DNA of 64,000 nt from Geobacillus kaustophilus (GCF_000948285.1 NZ_JYBP01000003.1:1116001-1180000), one strand, 5' to 3'. Counted from the stretch's first letter, positions 51,033-59,236 are shown. Numbers and translations: made by a program. The notes: generated by a model from the sequence alone, not told the origin.

Positions 51033-51055
51033 ATTCATAGTTGACATCTATGAAT
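51033..51055. promoter_or_regulatory. inverted repeat operator over the -35 of the TauE gene
   Basis: ATTCATAG (51033-51040) and CTATGAAT (51048-51055) form a perfect inverted repeat around TTGACAT, which itself contains the -35 hexamer TTGACA. A repressor bound here would block the promoter. Confidence 0.6.
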
Positions 51056-51110
51056 AATGAGATTTAAATTATAAGTAACGTGTTCAACCATTGCAAACGG
51101 AGGGAAACCA

Positions 51111-51998
51111 ATGAAAAAACTGATCGTTTTTGTGTTTGTAGGATTTATCGCCCAGCTGATTGACGGCTCACTTGGGATGGCGTATGGCGTCACGTCGTCG
51201 ACGCTGCTCTTGACGTTCGGCATCGCTCCGGCGGTCGCCTCGGCGTCCGTTCATTTGGCGGAAGTCGTGACGACCGCAGCGTCTGGAGCGTCCCATTGGA
51301 AGTTCGGCAACGTCGACCGCGGAATGGTGCTGAAGCTTATCATTCCCGGTTCGGTTGGGGCGTTTGTCGGAGCGTGCTTTTTAAGCAACTTGCCGGGGGA
51401 TTTGATCAAGCCGTACGTGTCGCTGTTTTTGCTGGCGCTTGGCCTTTACATCATGTATCGATTCTTATTTTTAAACGGCCGCGCGCCGTCGGCGCCGGAG
51501 AAACGGTGGTCTAATAAGCAGCTCGTCCCGCTCGGATTGGCGGCCGGTTTCCTTGATGCGACCGGCGGTGGGGGATGGGGGCCGATTGCGACGCCGGTGT
51601 TGTTGGCCAATAAAAGCATGGAAGCGCGCAAGGTGGTCGGCACAGTCGATACGTCCGAATTTGCCGTCGCGCTGTCGGCGACGCTAGGATTCGTCATTTC
51701 GCTTGGTTGGGAGCAAGTGAACTGGTACTGGGTGCTGACGCTCATGGCTGGCGGGGTCATCGCTGCGCCGATCGCTGCTTGGCTTGTCCGCAAACTGCCG
51801 TCCCATTTGCTTGGGGTATTGGTCGGCGGGTTGATTATTTTGACGAATGTCCGCACGCTCCTGCACGCTTGGGAAGCGCCTGCGCCGGTGTATCCGACCG
51901 TTTATGGCCTTATCGTCATCGGCTGGGCCGCGGCGGTATGGCTGGCGATCCGAAACGGGCGGAAAGAGAAAGCGGCTGGCGGCGAGTTGGTGTCGTAA
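51111..51998 (+). CDS. TauE/SafE family sulfite/sulfonate exporter-like permease
   Basis: This 295-residue membrane protein has seven or eight helices with the duplicated TauE/SafE pattern: IDGSLGMAYGVTSSTLLL in the first half and LDATGGGGWGPIATPVLL in the second. The family moves anions such as sulfite, sulfoacetate or other organic anions. GGAGGG precedes the ATG. Regulation by a sulfur-responsive repressor is suggested only by the inverted repeat upstream. It is a single gene. Confidence 0.85.
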   Translation: MKKLIVFVFVGFIAQLIDGSLGMAYGVTSSTLLLTFGIAPAVASASVHLAEVVTTAASGASHWKFGNVDRGMVLKLIIPGSVGAFVGACFLSNLPGDLIKPYVSLFLLALGLYIMYRFLFLNGRAPSAPEKRWSNKQLVPLGLAAGFLDATGGGGWGPIATPVLLANKSMEARKVVGTVDTSEFAVALSATLGFVISLGWEQVNWYWVLTLMAGGVIAAPIAAWLVRKLPSHLLGVLVGGLIILTNVRTLLHAWEAPAPVYPTVYGLIVIGWAAAVWLAIRNGRKEKAAGGELVS

Positions 51999-52175
51999 GC
52001 ATTAGGGGGTGCTTGGCAAACGACGGTGTCTTTCCGTTGGCGGCAGCGTTGGATGCGAGCGGGTCGAGCATCAGGGAGCTTGTTCGTGCTGCGGAGGGCA
52101 ACGGTCGACAGCGCCCGTCTTCAAAAATAGCGCGCGGAGCAGTTGTTGCCCCGTTGCCGACAGTTGAAACGAGAA

Positions 52176-52214
52176 GGCGGCTCTTGCCCTCTGGGCAGGG
52201 GCTGCTTTTTTATC
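52176..52214 (+). terminator. probable terminator
   Basis: GGCTCTTGCCC pairs with GGGCAGGGGCT around a 3-base loop, followed by GCTTTTTT. It closes a 180-base gene-free stretch after the TauE gene that holds other weak stems. Confidence 0.7.
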
Positions 52215-52285
52215 AGCCCCTGTAGCGGGAATCCAGTTTCTATGTTAAAATATTCTGCATCATCAACCAAAGGGGGAGAGGGAAC

Positions 52286-53242
52286 ATGGCACAGCCGCTT
52301 GATCTCGGCCGCCGCATTTCACTCATCGATTTGTATGATTTGCGCATGCCGCAGCGCACCGGTACATACGTGCTTCACGAAGAGAACTTGGCGATCGTGG
52401 AAACAGGGCCAAGCCCGTCGGTGCCGCATTTGCTTGCTGGATTGAAAGCGCTTCATATCGATCCGGCCGAGATTCGCTATATCATCGTCACCCATATTCA
52501 TTTGGACCATGCGGGCGGCGTTGGGCTGCTTCTTCAGCATTGCCCGAATGCAACGGTCGTCGTCCATCCAAAAGGAAAGCGGCATTTGGCCGATCCGTCG
52601 CGGCTCATTGCCGGGGCGAAGGCGGTGTACGGCGCGCAGTTTGAAGCGCTGTTTGACCCGATCGTTCCGGTGCCGGAAGAGCGTCTCATCGTGAAAGAGG
52701 ACGGGGAAACGCTGGAGCTGAGTGCGGAGCGGACGCTCGTGTTTTATGATACGCCGGGGCATGCCAACCACCATTTCTCCATTTACGATTCGTACAGCCG
52801 CGGCGTGTTCACTGGCGATACGATCGGCGTTTTTTATCCGCAGCTGCAAGAAGCGGGGCTTACGTTTTGCCTTCCTTCAACATCTCCGAACCAATTTGAT
52901 CCCGAGGCAATGGAGCAGTCGGCGGCAAGGCTTGAGGAGCTGAGACCGGAACGCATTTATTTTGGCCATTTCGGCATGCTGGATGACCCACAGGAGGCAT
53001 TTCGCCAGCTTCGCCTTTGGCTGCCGAAGTTCGTGGCGGCGGGAAAAGAAGCGGTCGACCGTCATCCAGAAGCGCCGGCTGCCGAGCAGGCGAAAATGGC
53101 AGCGCACCGGTTGCGCGGCGAAGTGATGGCGTTTCTTGATGATCATGGCGCTCCATCTTCGTCGTCCGCGCATGCGGCGATCGAGCTTGATTTGCAAGTG
53201 TGCGCGATGGGATTGATCGATTATTGGCATAAACAGCGGTGA
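52286..53242 (+). CDS. metallo-beta-lactamase fold hydrolase
   Basis: This 318-residue protein shows the metal-binding motif THIHLDHAGG and later VFTGDTIG and YFGHFG, the typical layout of MBL-fold hydrolases (metal ligands HxHxDH, then H, D, H). A C-terminal helical extension of about 80 residues follows the core. Substrate is unknown; related enzymes cleave thioesters, lactones or phosphodiesters. AAGGGGGAGAGGG precedes the ATG. A terminator follows. Confidence 0.82.
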   Translation: MAQPLDLGRRISLIDLYDLRMPQRTGTYVLHEENLAIVETGPSPSVPHLLAGLKALHIDPAEIRYIIVTHIHLDHAGGVGLLLQHCPNATVVVHPKGKRHLADPSRLIAGAKAVYGAQFEALFDPIVPVPEERLIVKEDGETLELSAERTLVFYDTPGHANHHFSIYDSYSRGVFTGDTIGVFYPQLQEAGLTFCLPSTSPNQFDPEAMEQSAARLEELRPERIYFGHFGMLDDPQEAFRQLRLWLPKFVAAGKEAVDRHPEAPAAEQAKMAAHRLRGEVMAFLDDHGAPSSSSAHAAIELDLQVCAMGLIDYWHKQR

Positions 53243-53262
53243 TCATTCACAGTGTTCTGTTT

Positions 53263-53290
53263 GCCTAGCCAGGCCGGCTAGGCTTCTTTT
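53263..53290 (+). terminator. rho-independent terminator
   Basis: GCCTAGCC (53263-53270) pairs with GGCTAGGC (53276-53283), followed by TTCTTTT. Confidence 0.85.
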
Positions 53291-53498
53291 GTGGTTGGAC
53301 GGTGAAGGGCGAGGCGGCGCCAAGAAAGCCAGACTGCCCATCAACATGCATTTTCCATGTTTCATTGGCTCGATGCGCTTGACCATTTTCAAAGCGGAAG
53401 ATTTCTCGAAATGAGTATACATATGTTAGAGTTGAGATAGGTCATTGTTTGTTTTTCGCAAGCGTATATGTTGCCAATGGACAGGGGGGAACGGGTGG

Positions 53499-53798
53499 GT
53501 GAAACATAAGCCGCTTATGATGCGCCGCATCGGCATCGTGCTCATCATCGCATCCTTCGTTGTTTGGCTGATCCCTCCCATCGTCCCTTTTCTGCCGTTT
53601 TCGGCCGCGGTCAAAGCTTTGATCGCTACAGTTGCCATTGTGGCGGCGAAAATCATGTTTTGGATTGGGGCGTTGTTGGTGGGAAAGGAAGCGGCCGCGA
53701 AGCTAAAGAAGTATTGGAATCCGAAACATTGGCGAATAAAACGGTGGTTGTCGGATCAAACCAATGATGGCGAACAATTCCAAGACGGATCGCGATAG
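53499..53798 (+). CDS. small two-helix membrane protein (transporter-suffix-like), 99 aa
   Basis: This 99-residue protein has two membrane helices (IGIVLIIASFVVWLIPPIVP and ALIATVAIVAAKIMFWIGAL) and a basic C-terminal tail (KLKKYWNPKHWRIKRW). The layout matches short proteins annotated as transporter-suffix domain proteins. GTG 53499 has AGGGGGGAA upstream; the frame extends further without support. It precedes the lipase/ABC operon by 30 bases and may be co-transcribed. Function unknown. Confidence 0.7.
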   Translation: MKHKPLMMRRIGIVLIIASFVVWLIPPIVPFLPFSAAVKALIATVAIVAAKIMFWIGALLVGKEAAAKLKKYWNPKHWRIKRWLSDQTNDGEQFQDGSR

Positions 53799-53828
53799 AT
53801 GACAACGATGTAGAAATGAGGTGGTTGC

Positions 53829-54626
53829 ATGCGACGGAGCACAGTTGCGCTTCTCATAGCCGTTGCCGCCCTGTCCGGAGTGCTTTGGCTTGGCGGCCTG
53901 GCATTGGCGGTGCAAGACCAGTTTTTTTCAGCGGCCAAGCCGCCGACGAAAGAACAACGGACGCCGACGGCTGAAACAAGGCAACATGACGAGAAAATAG
54001 ATATTGTTGCTCTTGGCGATTCGTTGACAAGAGGAACAGGTGATGAAAGCGGAAAAGGGTATGTCGGCTATATGGTCGATGAGCTTCGACGGCAAACAGA
54101 TCAACCAATCCGTGTGACGAATTTGGCGGTTCGCGGCCTTCGTTCCGACGGCCTGCTTCGCCAGCTTGGCGAGCCTGAGATTCAACGGCAAGTCGCGATG
54201 GCGGATCTGATCGTGATGACCATTGGCGGCAACGATTTGTTTCAAGGTGGGGAAGCGCTTCGATTGAACATGAAACAGCTCGATGAGGCGAAGCGCCGGT
54301 ATGTGGCGAACCTCGACCGCATTTTCGCCGCGCTGCGCCGCTTCAACAGCGAGGCGGTCATTTTTGCGATCGGTTTGTACAACCCGTTCAGCGATTTAGA
54401 CGATGCCAAACGGACGTCGGCGGTTGTGCGCGATTGGAATTTTGCATCAGCGGAAGTGGCGGCCCGCTATCCCAACATTGTCGCGGTGCCGACGTTTGAT
54501 TTGTTTGCCCTCCATGTCAACGACTATTTGTACAGCGACCACTTCCATCCGAATGAAGAAGGATATAAGCGGATTGGCGAGCGCGTCGCCTCGCTCATCA
54601 CGTTGACGGAGGAGGACAAGCGATGA
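53829..54626 (+). CDS. SGNH/GDSL-type lipase or esterase, secreted or membrane-anchored
   Basis: This 265-residue protein has an N-terminal signal or anchor helix, then the SGNH blocks: GDSLTRG (catalytic Ser), the Gly in LAVRGLRSDGLL, the GGND block and the catalytic Asp-His in SDHFHPNEEGY. It hydrolyses an ester, probably outside the membrane. Its stop overlaps the ABC ATPase start (ATGA), so it belongs to the same operon. It resembles YpmR-type lipases. GAGGTGG precedes the ATG. Confidence 0.87.
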   Translation: MRRSTVALLIAVAALSGVLWLGGLALAVQDQFFSAAKPPTKEQRTPTAETRQHDEKIDIVALGDSLTRGTGDESGKGYVGYMVDELRRQTDQPIRVTNLAVRGLRSDGLLRQLGEPEIQRQVAMADLIVMTIGGNDLFQGGEALRLNMKQLDEAKRRYVANLDRIFAALRRFNSEAVIFAIGLYNPFSDLDDAKRTSAVVRDWNFASAEVAARYPNIVAVPTFDLFALHVNDYLYSDHFHPNEEGYKRIGERVASLITLTEEDKR

Positions 54627-55537
54627 CCAAACGGGTGACGTTGACGGTCAAAGAGCTGCGAAAAACGATTCGCGGCAAGGAAATTATTAAAGGCATTTCG
54701 TTTGAGCTGCATGAGGGGGAAGTGTTCGGCTTTTTAGGGCCGAACGGCGCGGGAAAAACGACGACGATCCGCATGCTCGTCGGGCTCATTCGACCGACGT
54801 CGGGGACGGTGGCGATTTGCGGGTATGATCTTCACCGCCAGTTTACCGACGCGATTCGCCAGATCGGCTGCATCGTCGAAAACCCAGAAATGTATCCGTA
54901 TTTAACAGGCTGGGAAAACCTTGAACATTTCTCCCGCATGATGCCGGGAATTGGTGCAGATCGGATCGTGGAAGTGGCGAAGCTCGTCGGCCTTGAACAG
55001 CGCATTCATGACCGGGTGAGCACGTATTCGCTCGGCATGCGGCAGCGGCTCGGCATCGCTCAGGCGCTGCTTGGAAAGCCGAAGGTGCTCATTTTGGACG
55101 AGCCGACCAACGGCCTTGACCCGGCCGGCATTCGCGAGATGCGCGCCTTCATTCGCTTTTTGGCGGAAACGGAAGGGTTGAGCGTCCTTGTTTCATCGCA
55201 TTTGTTAAGTGAAATTCAATTAATGTGCGACCGCGTGGCCATTATGGCGAAAGGGCGGCTCTTGGCCGTGGACACGGTTGAGCGGCTGTTAAACCAACAG
55301 GCGCGCGTCGTCTGGAAAGCCGCTCCGATCGATCGGGCGCGGGCGCTCTTGGCTGAGGAAACCGAGGTGCTGCGCGCCGATGAAGAGACGATCGTCACGC
55401 CATATGAGCCGTCGAGACTAGCTGCTTGGAACGCCAGGCTTGTCCAAGCCGGCGTCTCGGTTTCGGAAATTGAACCGCGGCTGCCGACGCTCGAAGACTT
55501 GTTTATCGAGCTGACAGGGGGCGAAACGATTGAGTAA
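54623..55537 (+). CDS. ABC transporter ATP-binding protein
   Basis: This 304-residue ATPase of the BcrA/NatA type has Walker A GPNGAGKTT, signature YSLGMRQRLG, Walker B VLILDEPTNGLDPAG and H-loop in VSSHLLSE. Its start overlaps the lipase stop by four bases and its end overlaps the permease start by eight, so three genes are coupled. Such systems export peptides, bacitracin-like drugs or sodium. The link to an ester hydrolase hints at a lipid or cell-envelope role; that is inference. Confidence 0.88.
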   Translation: MTKRVTLTVKELRKTIRGKEIIKGISFELHEGEVFGFLGPNGAGKTTTIRMLVGLIRPTSGTVAICGYDLHRQFTDAIRQIGCIVENPEMYPYLTGWENLEHFSRMMPGIGADRIVEVAKLVGLEQRIHDRVSTYSLGMRQRLGIAQALLGKPKVLILDEPTNGLDPAGIREMRAFIRFLAETEGLSVLVSSHLLSEIQLMCDRVAIMAKGRLLAVDTVERLLNQQARVVWKAAPIDRARALLAEETEVLRADEETIVTPYEPSRLAAWNARLVQAGVSVSEIEPRLPTLEDLFIELTGGETIE

Positions 55538-56510
55538 GCTCGTGTATAATGAAATGTTGAAAATCGTCCGCAAAAAGCGGCTATGGGTGATCACAGCCAT
55601 CATTGCGGTGCTTGTTGCCTTGTTTACATACGCCCAATACCGCGAGACGGAAGAGCTGAGAAAACGGATCGGCACGGCCGATTGGCGGACGCAGCTGCAG
55701 CAGCAAATCGTCGATTTGCAAAACCGTCTCCAGTCGCCGAGCATGTCGGAAGAATGGCGGAAGTATTTGCAAATCCGCCTCAAGCAGCAGCAGTACTACT
55801 TAGAACACAACATTAACCCGTCTGCCCCAGGGGCGCCGACGTTTATGCGTACGTTTATCGAAAACGCCATCGACTTGTTTTTGCCGCTGTTAGTGATGGT
55901 CGTGGCTGCCGATTTAGTGTCGTCCGAGGCAAGCGCCGGAACGATCAAGCTGCTTCTTGTCCGGCCGGTGAAGAGATGGAGAATTTTGTTAGGTAAGTAT
56001 ATCGCCTTGCTTTTATCGGTATCGCTCATTATGCTGATGACGGCGGTGCTGTCGTATACCATCTCTGGCCTTGTGTTTGGCTACGGCGGCTTCCGCCTGC
56101 CGTTGTTGACCGGGTTTGCTCCGCAAGGGGAAGACTTGAATACGGAAAACGTCCATATGATTCCGCAATGGAAATACATTTTGATCGAGCTCGGGTTGGC
56201 AGCGTTTGTGAGCGTTGTCGTCGGCACGCTGACGTTTATGCTTTCGGTGCTGCTTCGGAGCACGGCGGCGGTGATGGGGATCATGCTGGCAGCATTGATT
56301 TCTGGCGCGATTTTGTCAAACATGGTGTCGTCATGGCATTCGGCCAAATATTTGTTTATAGTCAATTTGCGGCTGACGGATTACATAAGAGGAGCGGCTC
56401 CGCCGATTGAGGGGATGACGCTTGGCTTTTCGATGGCCGTGCTGGCTGTCTGGGGGCTTGCAGGGCTTCTTGTCGCTTTTTTTGTCTTTATGCGGCGAGA
56501 TGTCTATTGA
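55530..56510 (+). CDS. ABC-2 type permease
   Basis: This 326-residue permease has one N-terminal helix, a soluble loop of about 80 residues rich in Gln and Lys (LQQQIVDLQNRLQSPSMSEE), then five more helices, the NatB/ABC-2 pattern. The DLVSSEASAGTIKLLLVRPV stretch is characteristic of ABC-2 permeases. It is the third gene of the lipase-ATPase-permease operon; the start overlaps the ATPase gene. A clear terminator follows at 56529. Confidence 0.87.
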   Translation: MSKLVYNEMLKIVRKKRLWVITAIIAVLVALFTYAQYRETEELRKRIGTADWRTQLQQQIVDLQNRLQSPSMSEEWRKYLQIRLKQQQYYLEHNINPSAPGAPTFMRTFIENAIDLFLPLLVMVVAADLVSSEASAGTIKLLLVRPVKRWRILLGKYIALLLSVSLIMLMTAVLSYTISGLVFGYGGFRLPLLTGFAPQGEDLNTENVHMIPQWKYILIELGLAAFVSVVVGTLTFMLSVLLRSTAAVMGIMLAALISGAILSNMVSSWHSAKYLFIVNLRLTDYIRGAAPPIEGMTLGFSMAVLAVWGLAGLLVAFFVFMRRDVY

Positions 56511-56528
56511 AAACGGCAGAGCGGCGAA

Positions 56529-56557
56529 AACCCGAGGGGGTGTTCCCTCGGGTTTTT
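56529..56557 (+). terminator. terminator of the lipase/ABC operon
   Basis: AACCCGAGGG (56529-56538) pairs with CCCTCGGGTT, followed by T-run. Confidence 0.85.
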
Positions 56558-56578
56558 CAGTGAAAGGGGATGAAATGC

Positions 56579-57046
56579 CTATCTATTCGGCTGCTTGTCG
56601 TGAACGCCGGCGAGTCCAAGCGCGTGATGGCCCCGCAGCAACTGCTCCACGGCCGGCCATTGCTGTTCATCGCAACGGATGAGAAGCACGATATCAGCGC
56701 CTGTGCGGCTTTGACGGTGCGTGGATTTTCGGTTTACCCACCATTTGAGCAAAATGCCGATTCCGATGCCTGAAACCGCCCCGATAATCCCCCAAATGAT
56801 CGGACCCCATGCCAACACATAGCCGTAAATCGCCCCTAGCAGCATCAAGCACGTTCCTAAAATCGCCGCCAAGTCAAGGAAGCTGAACCCGTTGGCGTGA
56901 TGGAGCGTATCAAGCAGGCGCGGCGGTTCGGCAGAGCGGTTGAGCGGGACTGCAAAAATCTGATGTTCAGCAATCCCTTTTTCTTGAAGCGCTGAAATCG
57001 CCAGTTCAACGAATAGGTGGCTCTCGAAAGTGGCAATGACAATCAT
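56579..57046 (-). CDS. hypothetical membrane protein (155 aa)
   Basis: This 155-residue protein has a soluble head (MIVIATFESHLFVELAISAL), a glycine-rich pair of helices at about residues 55-105 (LAAILGTCLMLLGAIYGYVL and WGIIGAVSGIGIGILLKWWV), and a soluble tail (ADIVLLIRCDEQQWPAVEQL). Head and tail look like the two strands-plus-helix halves of a ferredoxin-like fold split by the helices. GGGAGGCG precedes the ATG. It follows a 254-residue membrane protein gene by 13 bases and shares its operon. No function is known to me. Confidence 0.72.
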   Translation of the reverse strand: MIVIATFESHLFVELAISALQEKGIAEHQIFAVPLNRSAEPPRLLDTLHHANGFSFLDLAAILGTCLMLLGAIYGYVLAWGPIIWGIIGAVSGIGIGILLKWWVNRKSTHRQSRTGADIVLLIRCDEQQWPAVEQLLRGHHALGLAGVHDKQPNR

Positions 57047-57059
57047 GAAACGCCTCCCA

Positions 57060-57824
57060 TCAAATCGGCCATGCGAACCGTTTCGGCTGAAAGCGGCGCC
57101 GCAAATAGTGGGCTAGTTCTTTTTCAAACAACTTGTTGTATTCGACCGCTGATACGTAAGCATCGTAAAAGATGAACGAATAAATCGATGGCAGATAAAG
57201 CGCCCACTGCATATCGATGATCTTCGTTGCACAATCGAATCGGCCCGTCAGCGTGTACGTAATCGCTTCGGGCAAGTGGGCGAAATACGATACCAAAATG
57301 GTAAAGGTGAAGATAAACAGGCCGGTGATCACTTTATGGACATACAAATGGCCAAGGCCAGGGGCGAGCACCGACCAGACCAGCGCCAGCCAAGGCTCGC
57401 GCTTGTCCAAATAATTAATATCCCATATTCCCATTCGGATGGAAGAGATCGGCGCATCTTCGCGGTCGGCGAGCAAATACAGCTTGTTCATGTCGACTGA
57501 GCCGCGGTAGCTGTCCCAAATGCTGTACATGTAGATGGCCACATAAAACATGAGCCATCGTTCGTCAAGAACGGCTTTTGCCTTTTCAAAATCGCCAAGC
57601 AGCGAGTATAATATACCTGTATTGATATGGGCTTTTGTGTTGATAAACAGCTCCCAGAGGATTAACATAAAGGCCGTGGCGTAGCGTTGCTGCATCAAAT
57701 TGCCGAAACCCGGAAACGAAAAGGAAAAAAAGGCGACGACAAGCGGATGACGCAAATGGAAATGGGTGGTTGTCAATTGCGACAAATGCGCCCGTTTGCG
57801 CCGCGCCGGCGGAATGAGTTTCAC
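57060..57824 (-). CDS. hypothetical multi-helix membrane protein (254 aa)
   Basis: This 254-residue protein has about five hydrophobic segments and a repeated pattern: PLVVAFFSFSFPGFGNLMQQ near the start and WLALVWSVLAPGLGHLYVHK in the middle, each with the P-G-x-G-(N/H)-L turn of TM2-like proteins. This suggests two TM2-type hairpins. It is encoded ahead of the 155-residue gene on the minus strand with GAAAGGGGGC before the ATG. Function unknown. Confidence 0.75.
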   Translation of the reverse strand: MKLIPPARRKRAHLSQLTTTHFHLRHPLVVAFFSFSFPGFGNLMQQRYATAFMLILWELFINTKAHINTGILYSLLGDFEKAKAVLDERWLMFYVAIYMYSIWDSYRGSVDMNKLYLLADREDAPISSIRMGIWDINYLDKREPWLALVWSVLAPGLGHLYVHKVITGLFIFTFTILVSYFAHLPEAITYTLTGRFDCATKIIDMQWALYLPSIYSFIFYDAYVSAVEYNKLFEKELAHYLRRRFQPKRFAWPI

Positions 57825-57954
57825 AAAGCGCCCCCTTTCCTTTACACGGTTGCTGTGTTTTTAGTATAGGAAAAAAGGAGCGGCAGCTATGCAGGTCGTT
57901 TCAGAAAAAAGATAAATTTTCATCCGTTATGGCGAAAAAAAGATAAAAAAACTA

Positions 57955-57983
57955 TTGACTTTCCTTTGAGGTTCATATAGAAT
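57955..57983 (+). promoter_or_regulatory. tRNA operon promoter
   Basis: TTGACT (57955-57960), a 17-bp spacer and TAGAAT (57978-57983) lie 32 bases before the first tRNA. Confidence 0.75.
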
Positions 57984-58014
57984 ATGAATTGTCGCAAGGT
58001 AAACCAGCCTATGT

Positions 58015-58091
58015 CGGGAAGTAGCTCAGCTTGGTAGAGCACACGGTTCGGGTCCGTGAGGTCGCAGGTTCAAATCCTGTCTTCCCGACCA
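58015..58091 (+). tRNA. tRNA-Pro (anticodon CGG)
   Basis: A full cloverleaf of 77 bases: acceptor CGGGAAG/CTTCCCG, anticodon stem CACGG/CCGTG with loop TTCGGGT, T-arm GCAGG-TTCAAAT-CCTGT and an encoded ACCA end. It reads CCG codons. First of three tRNAs in a row. Confidence 0.95.
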
Positions 58092-58101
58092 TTATAGACA
58101 T

Positions 58102-58174
58102 GGGGCCTTAGCTCAGCTGGGAGAGCGCCTGCCCCGCACGCAGGAGGTCATCGGTTCGAATCCGATAGGCTCCA
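58102..58174 (+). tRNA. tRNA-Ala (anticodon CGC) with C33
   Basis: Cloverleaf of 73 bases: acceptor GGGGCCT/AGGCTCC with A73, anticodon stem CCTGC/GCAGG, loop CCCGCAC, T-arm ATCGG-TTCGAAT-CCGAT. The sequence matches a usual tRNA-Ala body, but base 33 is C rather than the near-universal U. CCA is not encoded. It would read GCG codons if functional. Confidence 0.88.
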
Positions 58175-58183
58175 TTTTCATAC

Positions 58184-58273
58184 GGAGGAATACCCAAGTC
58201 TGGCTGAAGGGGGCGGTTTCGAAAACCGCTAGGGGTGTCACAGCCCGCGGGGGTTCGAATCCCTCTTCCTCCA
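58184..58273 (+). tRNA. tRNA-Ser (anticodon CGA)
   Basis: Class II tRNA of 90 bases with a long variable arm: acceptor GGAGGAA/TTCCTCC, anticodon stem GCGGT/ACCGC with loop TTCGAAA, T-arm GGGGG-TTCGAAT-CCCTC. CCA is not encoded. It reads TCG codons. Its 3' end is duplicated at 59353-59371. Confidence 0.95.
58251..58269 (+). repeat. att-like direct repeat, left copy (tRNA-Ser 3' end)
   Basis: Nineteen bases of the tRNA-Ser T-arm and acceptor match 59353-59371 with two mismatches; the last 13 (GAATCCCTCTTCC) are identical. Confidence 0.5.
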
Positions 58274-58320
58274 TTTCTAATATCCGATCCTGTCAAATTG
58301 TAAATCATGAAACCCTTGAT

Positions 58321-58349
58321 ACGACTGCGTTGGCAGTCGTTTTTCATTT
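58321..58349 (+). terminator. tRNA operon terminator
   Basis: ACGACTGC (58321-58328) pairs with GCAGTCGT (58333-58340), followed by TTTTTC. Confidence 0.85.
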
Positions 58350-58502
58350 TTTGGGAATCCTTTTGACTTTTCTTCAAATCTTTATGTTCAGCGTCTTATC
58401 ATCAATCGTAATCGTTCGTTTCGAATCGAAAACACCGTCTCGATGGCATCTTTTTTTGAATTTATGTATATACTATGTATATACGAAATGAAAGGAGAGA
58501 GG

Positions 58503-58508
58503 TATAAT
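58503..58508 (+). promoter_or_regulatory. -10 element before mazE
   Basis: TATAAT at 58503-58508 lies 31 bases before the antitoxin start; the upstream TATATACTATGTATATAC palindromic AT-rich stretch (about 58467-58485) could be an antitoxin operator. Confidence 0.45.
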
Positions 58509-58539
58509 GGAATTAAACAAACAGAAAGGAGTGTCAATC

Positions 58540-58776
58540 ATGACAATAACAGTTCAAAAATGGGGAAACAGCCTTGCGGTTCGTATCCCAAGCGTGATTG
58601 CTGAACGTTTAGCGCTTCATCAAGGATCAGAAGTGGAGATGATCGTTGAGAACCAAGCGATCAAGTTGATCCCGAAAAAGAAAAAGCCGACATTGGAGGA
58701 ACTTTTGGCTAAAATCACGCCGGAAAATCGCCATGCTGAAATTGATTTTGGAACAGAAGGGAATGAATTGTTCTGA
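58540..58776 (+). CDS. mazE: MazE-type antitoxin (AbrB/SpoVT fold)
   Basis: This 78-residue protein starts with the swapped-hairpin barrel of AbrB-type proteins (TVQKWGNSLAVRIPSVIAER) and ends in an acidic tail that would wrap the toxin. The N-terminus WGNSLAVRIP is typical of E. coli-type MazE/ChpR. It neutralises MazF and represses the operon. AGAAAGGAGTG precedes ATG 58540; an earlier ATG at 58507 overlaps the -10 box. It ends at the first base of the toxin start (TGATG). Confidence 0.9.
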   Translation: MTITVQKWGNSLAVRIPSVIAERLALHQGSEVEMIVENQAIKLIPKKKKPTLEELLAKITPENRHAEIDFGTEGNELF

Positions 58777-59105
58777 TGCAAGCGCCGGATCGTGGGGATC
58801 TTGTTTACGTCAATTTCAATCCACAAGCAGGGCATGAGCAGGCAGGAAAAAGGCCCGGCATCGTTCTATCACCAAAGCGGTTCAATCAATTGACAGGGTT
58901 TGCGGTGCTTTGCCCGATCACCCGGCAACAAAAAGGATATCCATTTGAAGTGGAATTGCCATCAGGCTTGGCCGTTGAAGGCGTGATTTTAACCGATCAG
59001 GTCAAAAGTTTAGATTGGCGCGCCCGACAGCTTCAAATAGTAGGACGGGCGCCCAATGAAGTTGTTTCGGATTGCTTGGATCTGATTCATACTTTTCTTT
59101 CGTGA
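58776..59105 (+). CDS. mazF: MazF-type endoribonuclease toxin
   Basis: This 109-residue toxin cleaves RNA at short specific sequences when freed from MazE. Landmarks are GDLVYVNFNPQAGHEQAGKRPGIVLSP, PITRQQKGYPFEVELP and LTDQVKSLDWRARQ, which follow E. coli MazF/ChpB rather than the B. subtilis EndoA (NdoA) chromosomal toxin. The start overlaps the antitoxin stop by one base. The pair sits next to a tRNA cluster and inside att-like repeats, which suggests acquisition by integration. Confidence 0.92.
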   Translation: MQAPDRGDLVYVNFNPQAGHEQAGKRPGIVLSPKRFNQLTGFAVLCPITRQQKGYPFEVELPSGLAVEGVILTDQVKSLDWRARQLQIVGRAPNEVVSDCLDLIHTFLS

Positions 59106-59236
59106 AAAGCCATTTATATTGGCCTTTTGTTCACTTTTAGCATACTTTTTGCGTACATTTTTGCCCTTCACGCTCCTTGAGGCGGGAGACTTCCTTCGGA
59201 TATTTTGTTAAAAAGGCAGAATCGAGCAACGAAAAG

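Noticed and set aside
52000-52175. Structured RNA after the TauE gene
   Set aside because: Some complementary arms (GGCAACGG/CCGTTGCC, GATGC/GCATC) exist, but they do not form a coherent fold and no promoter is seen.
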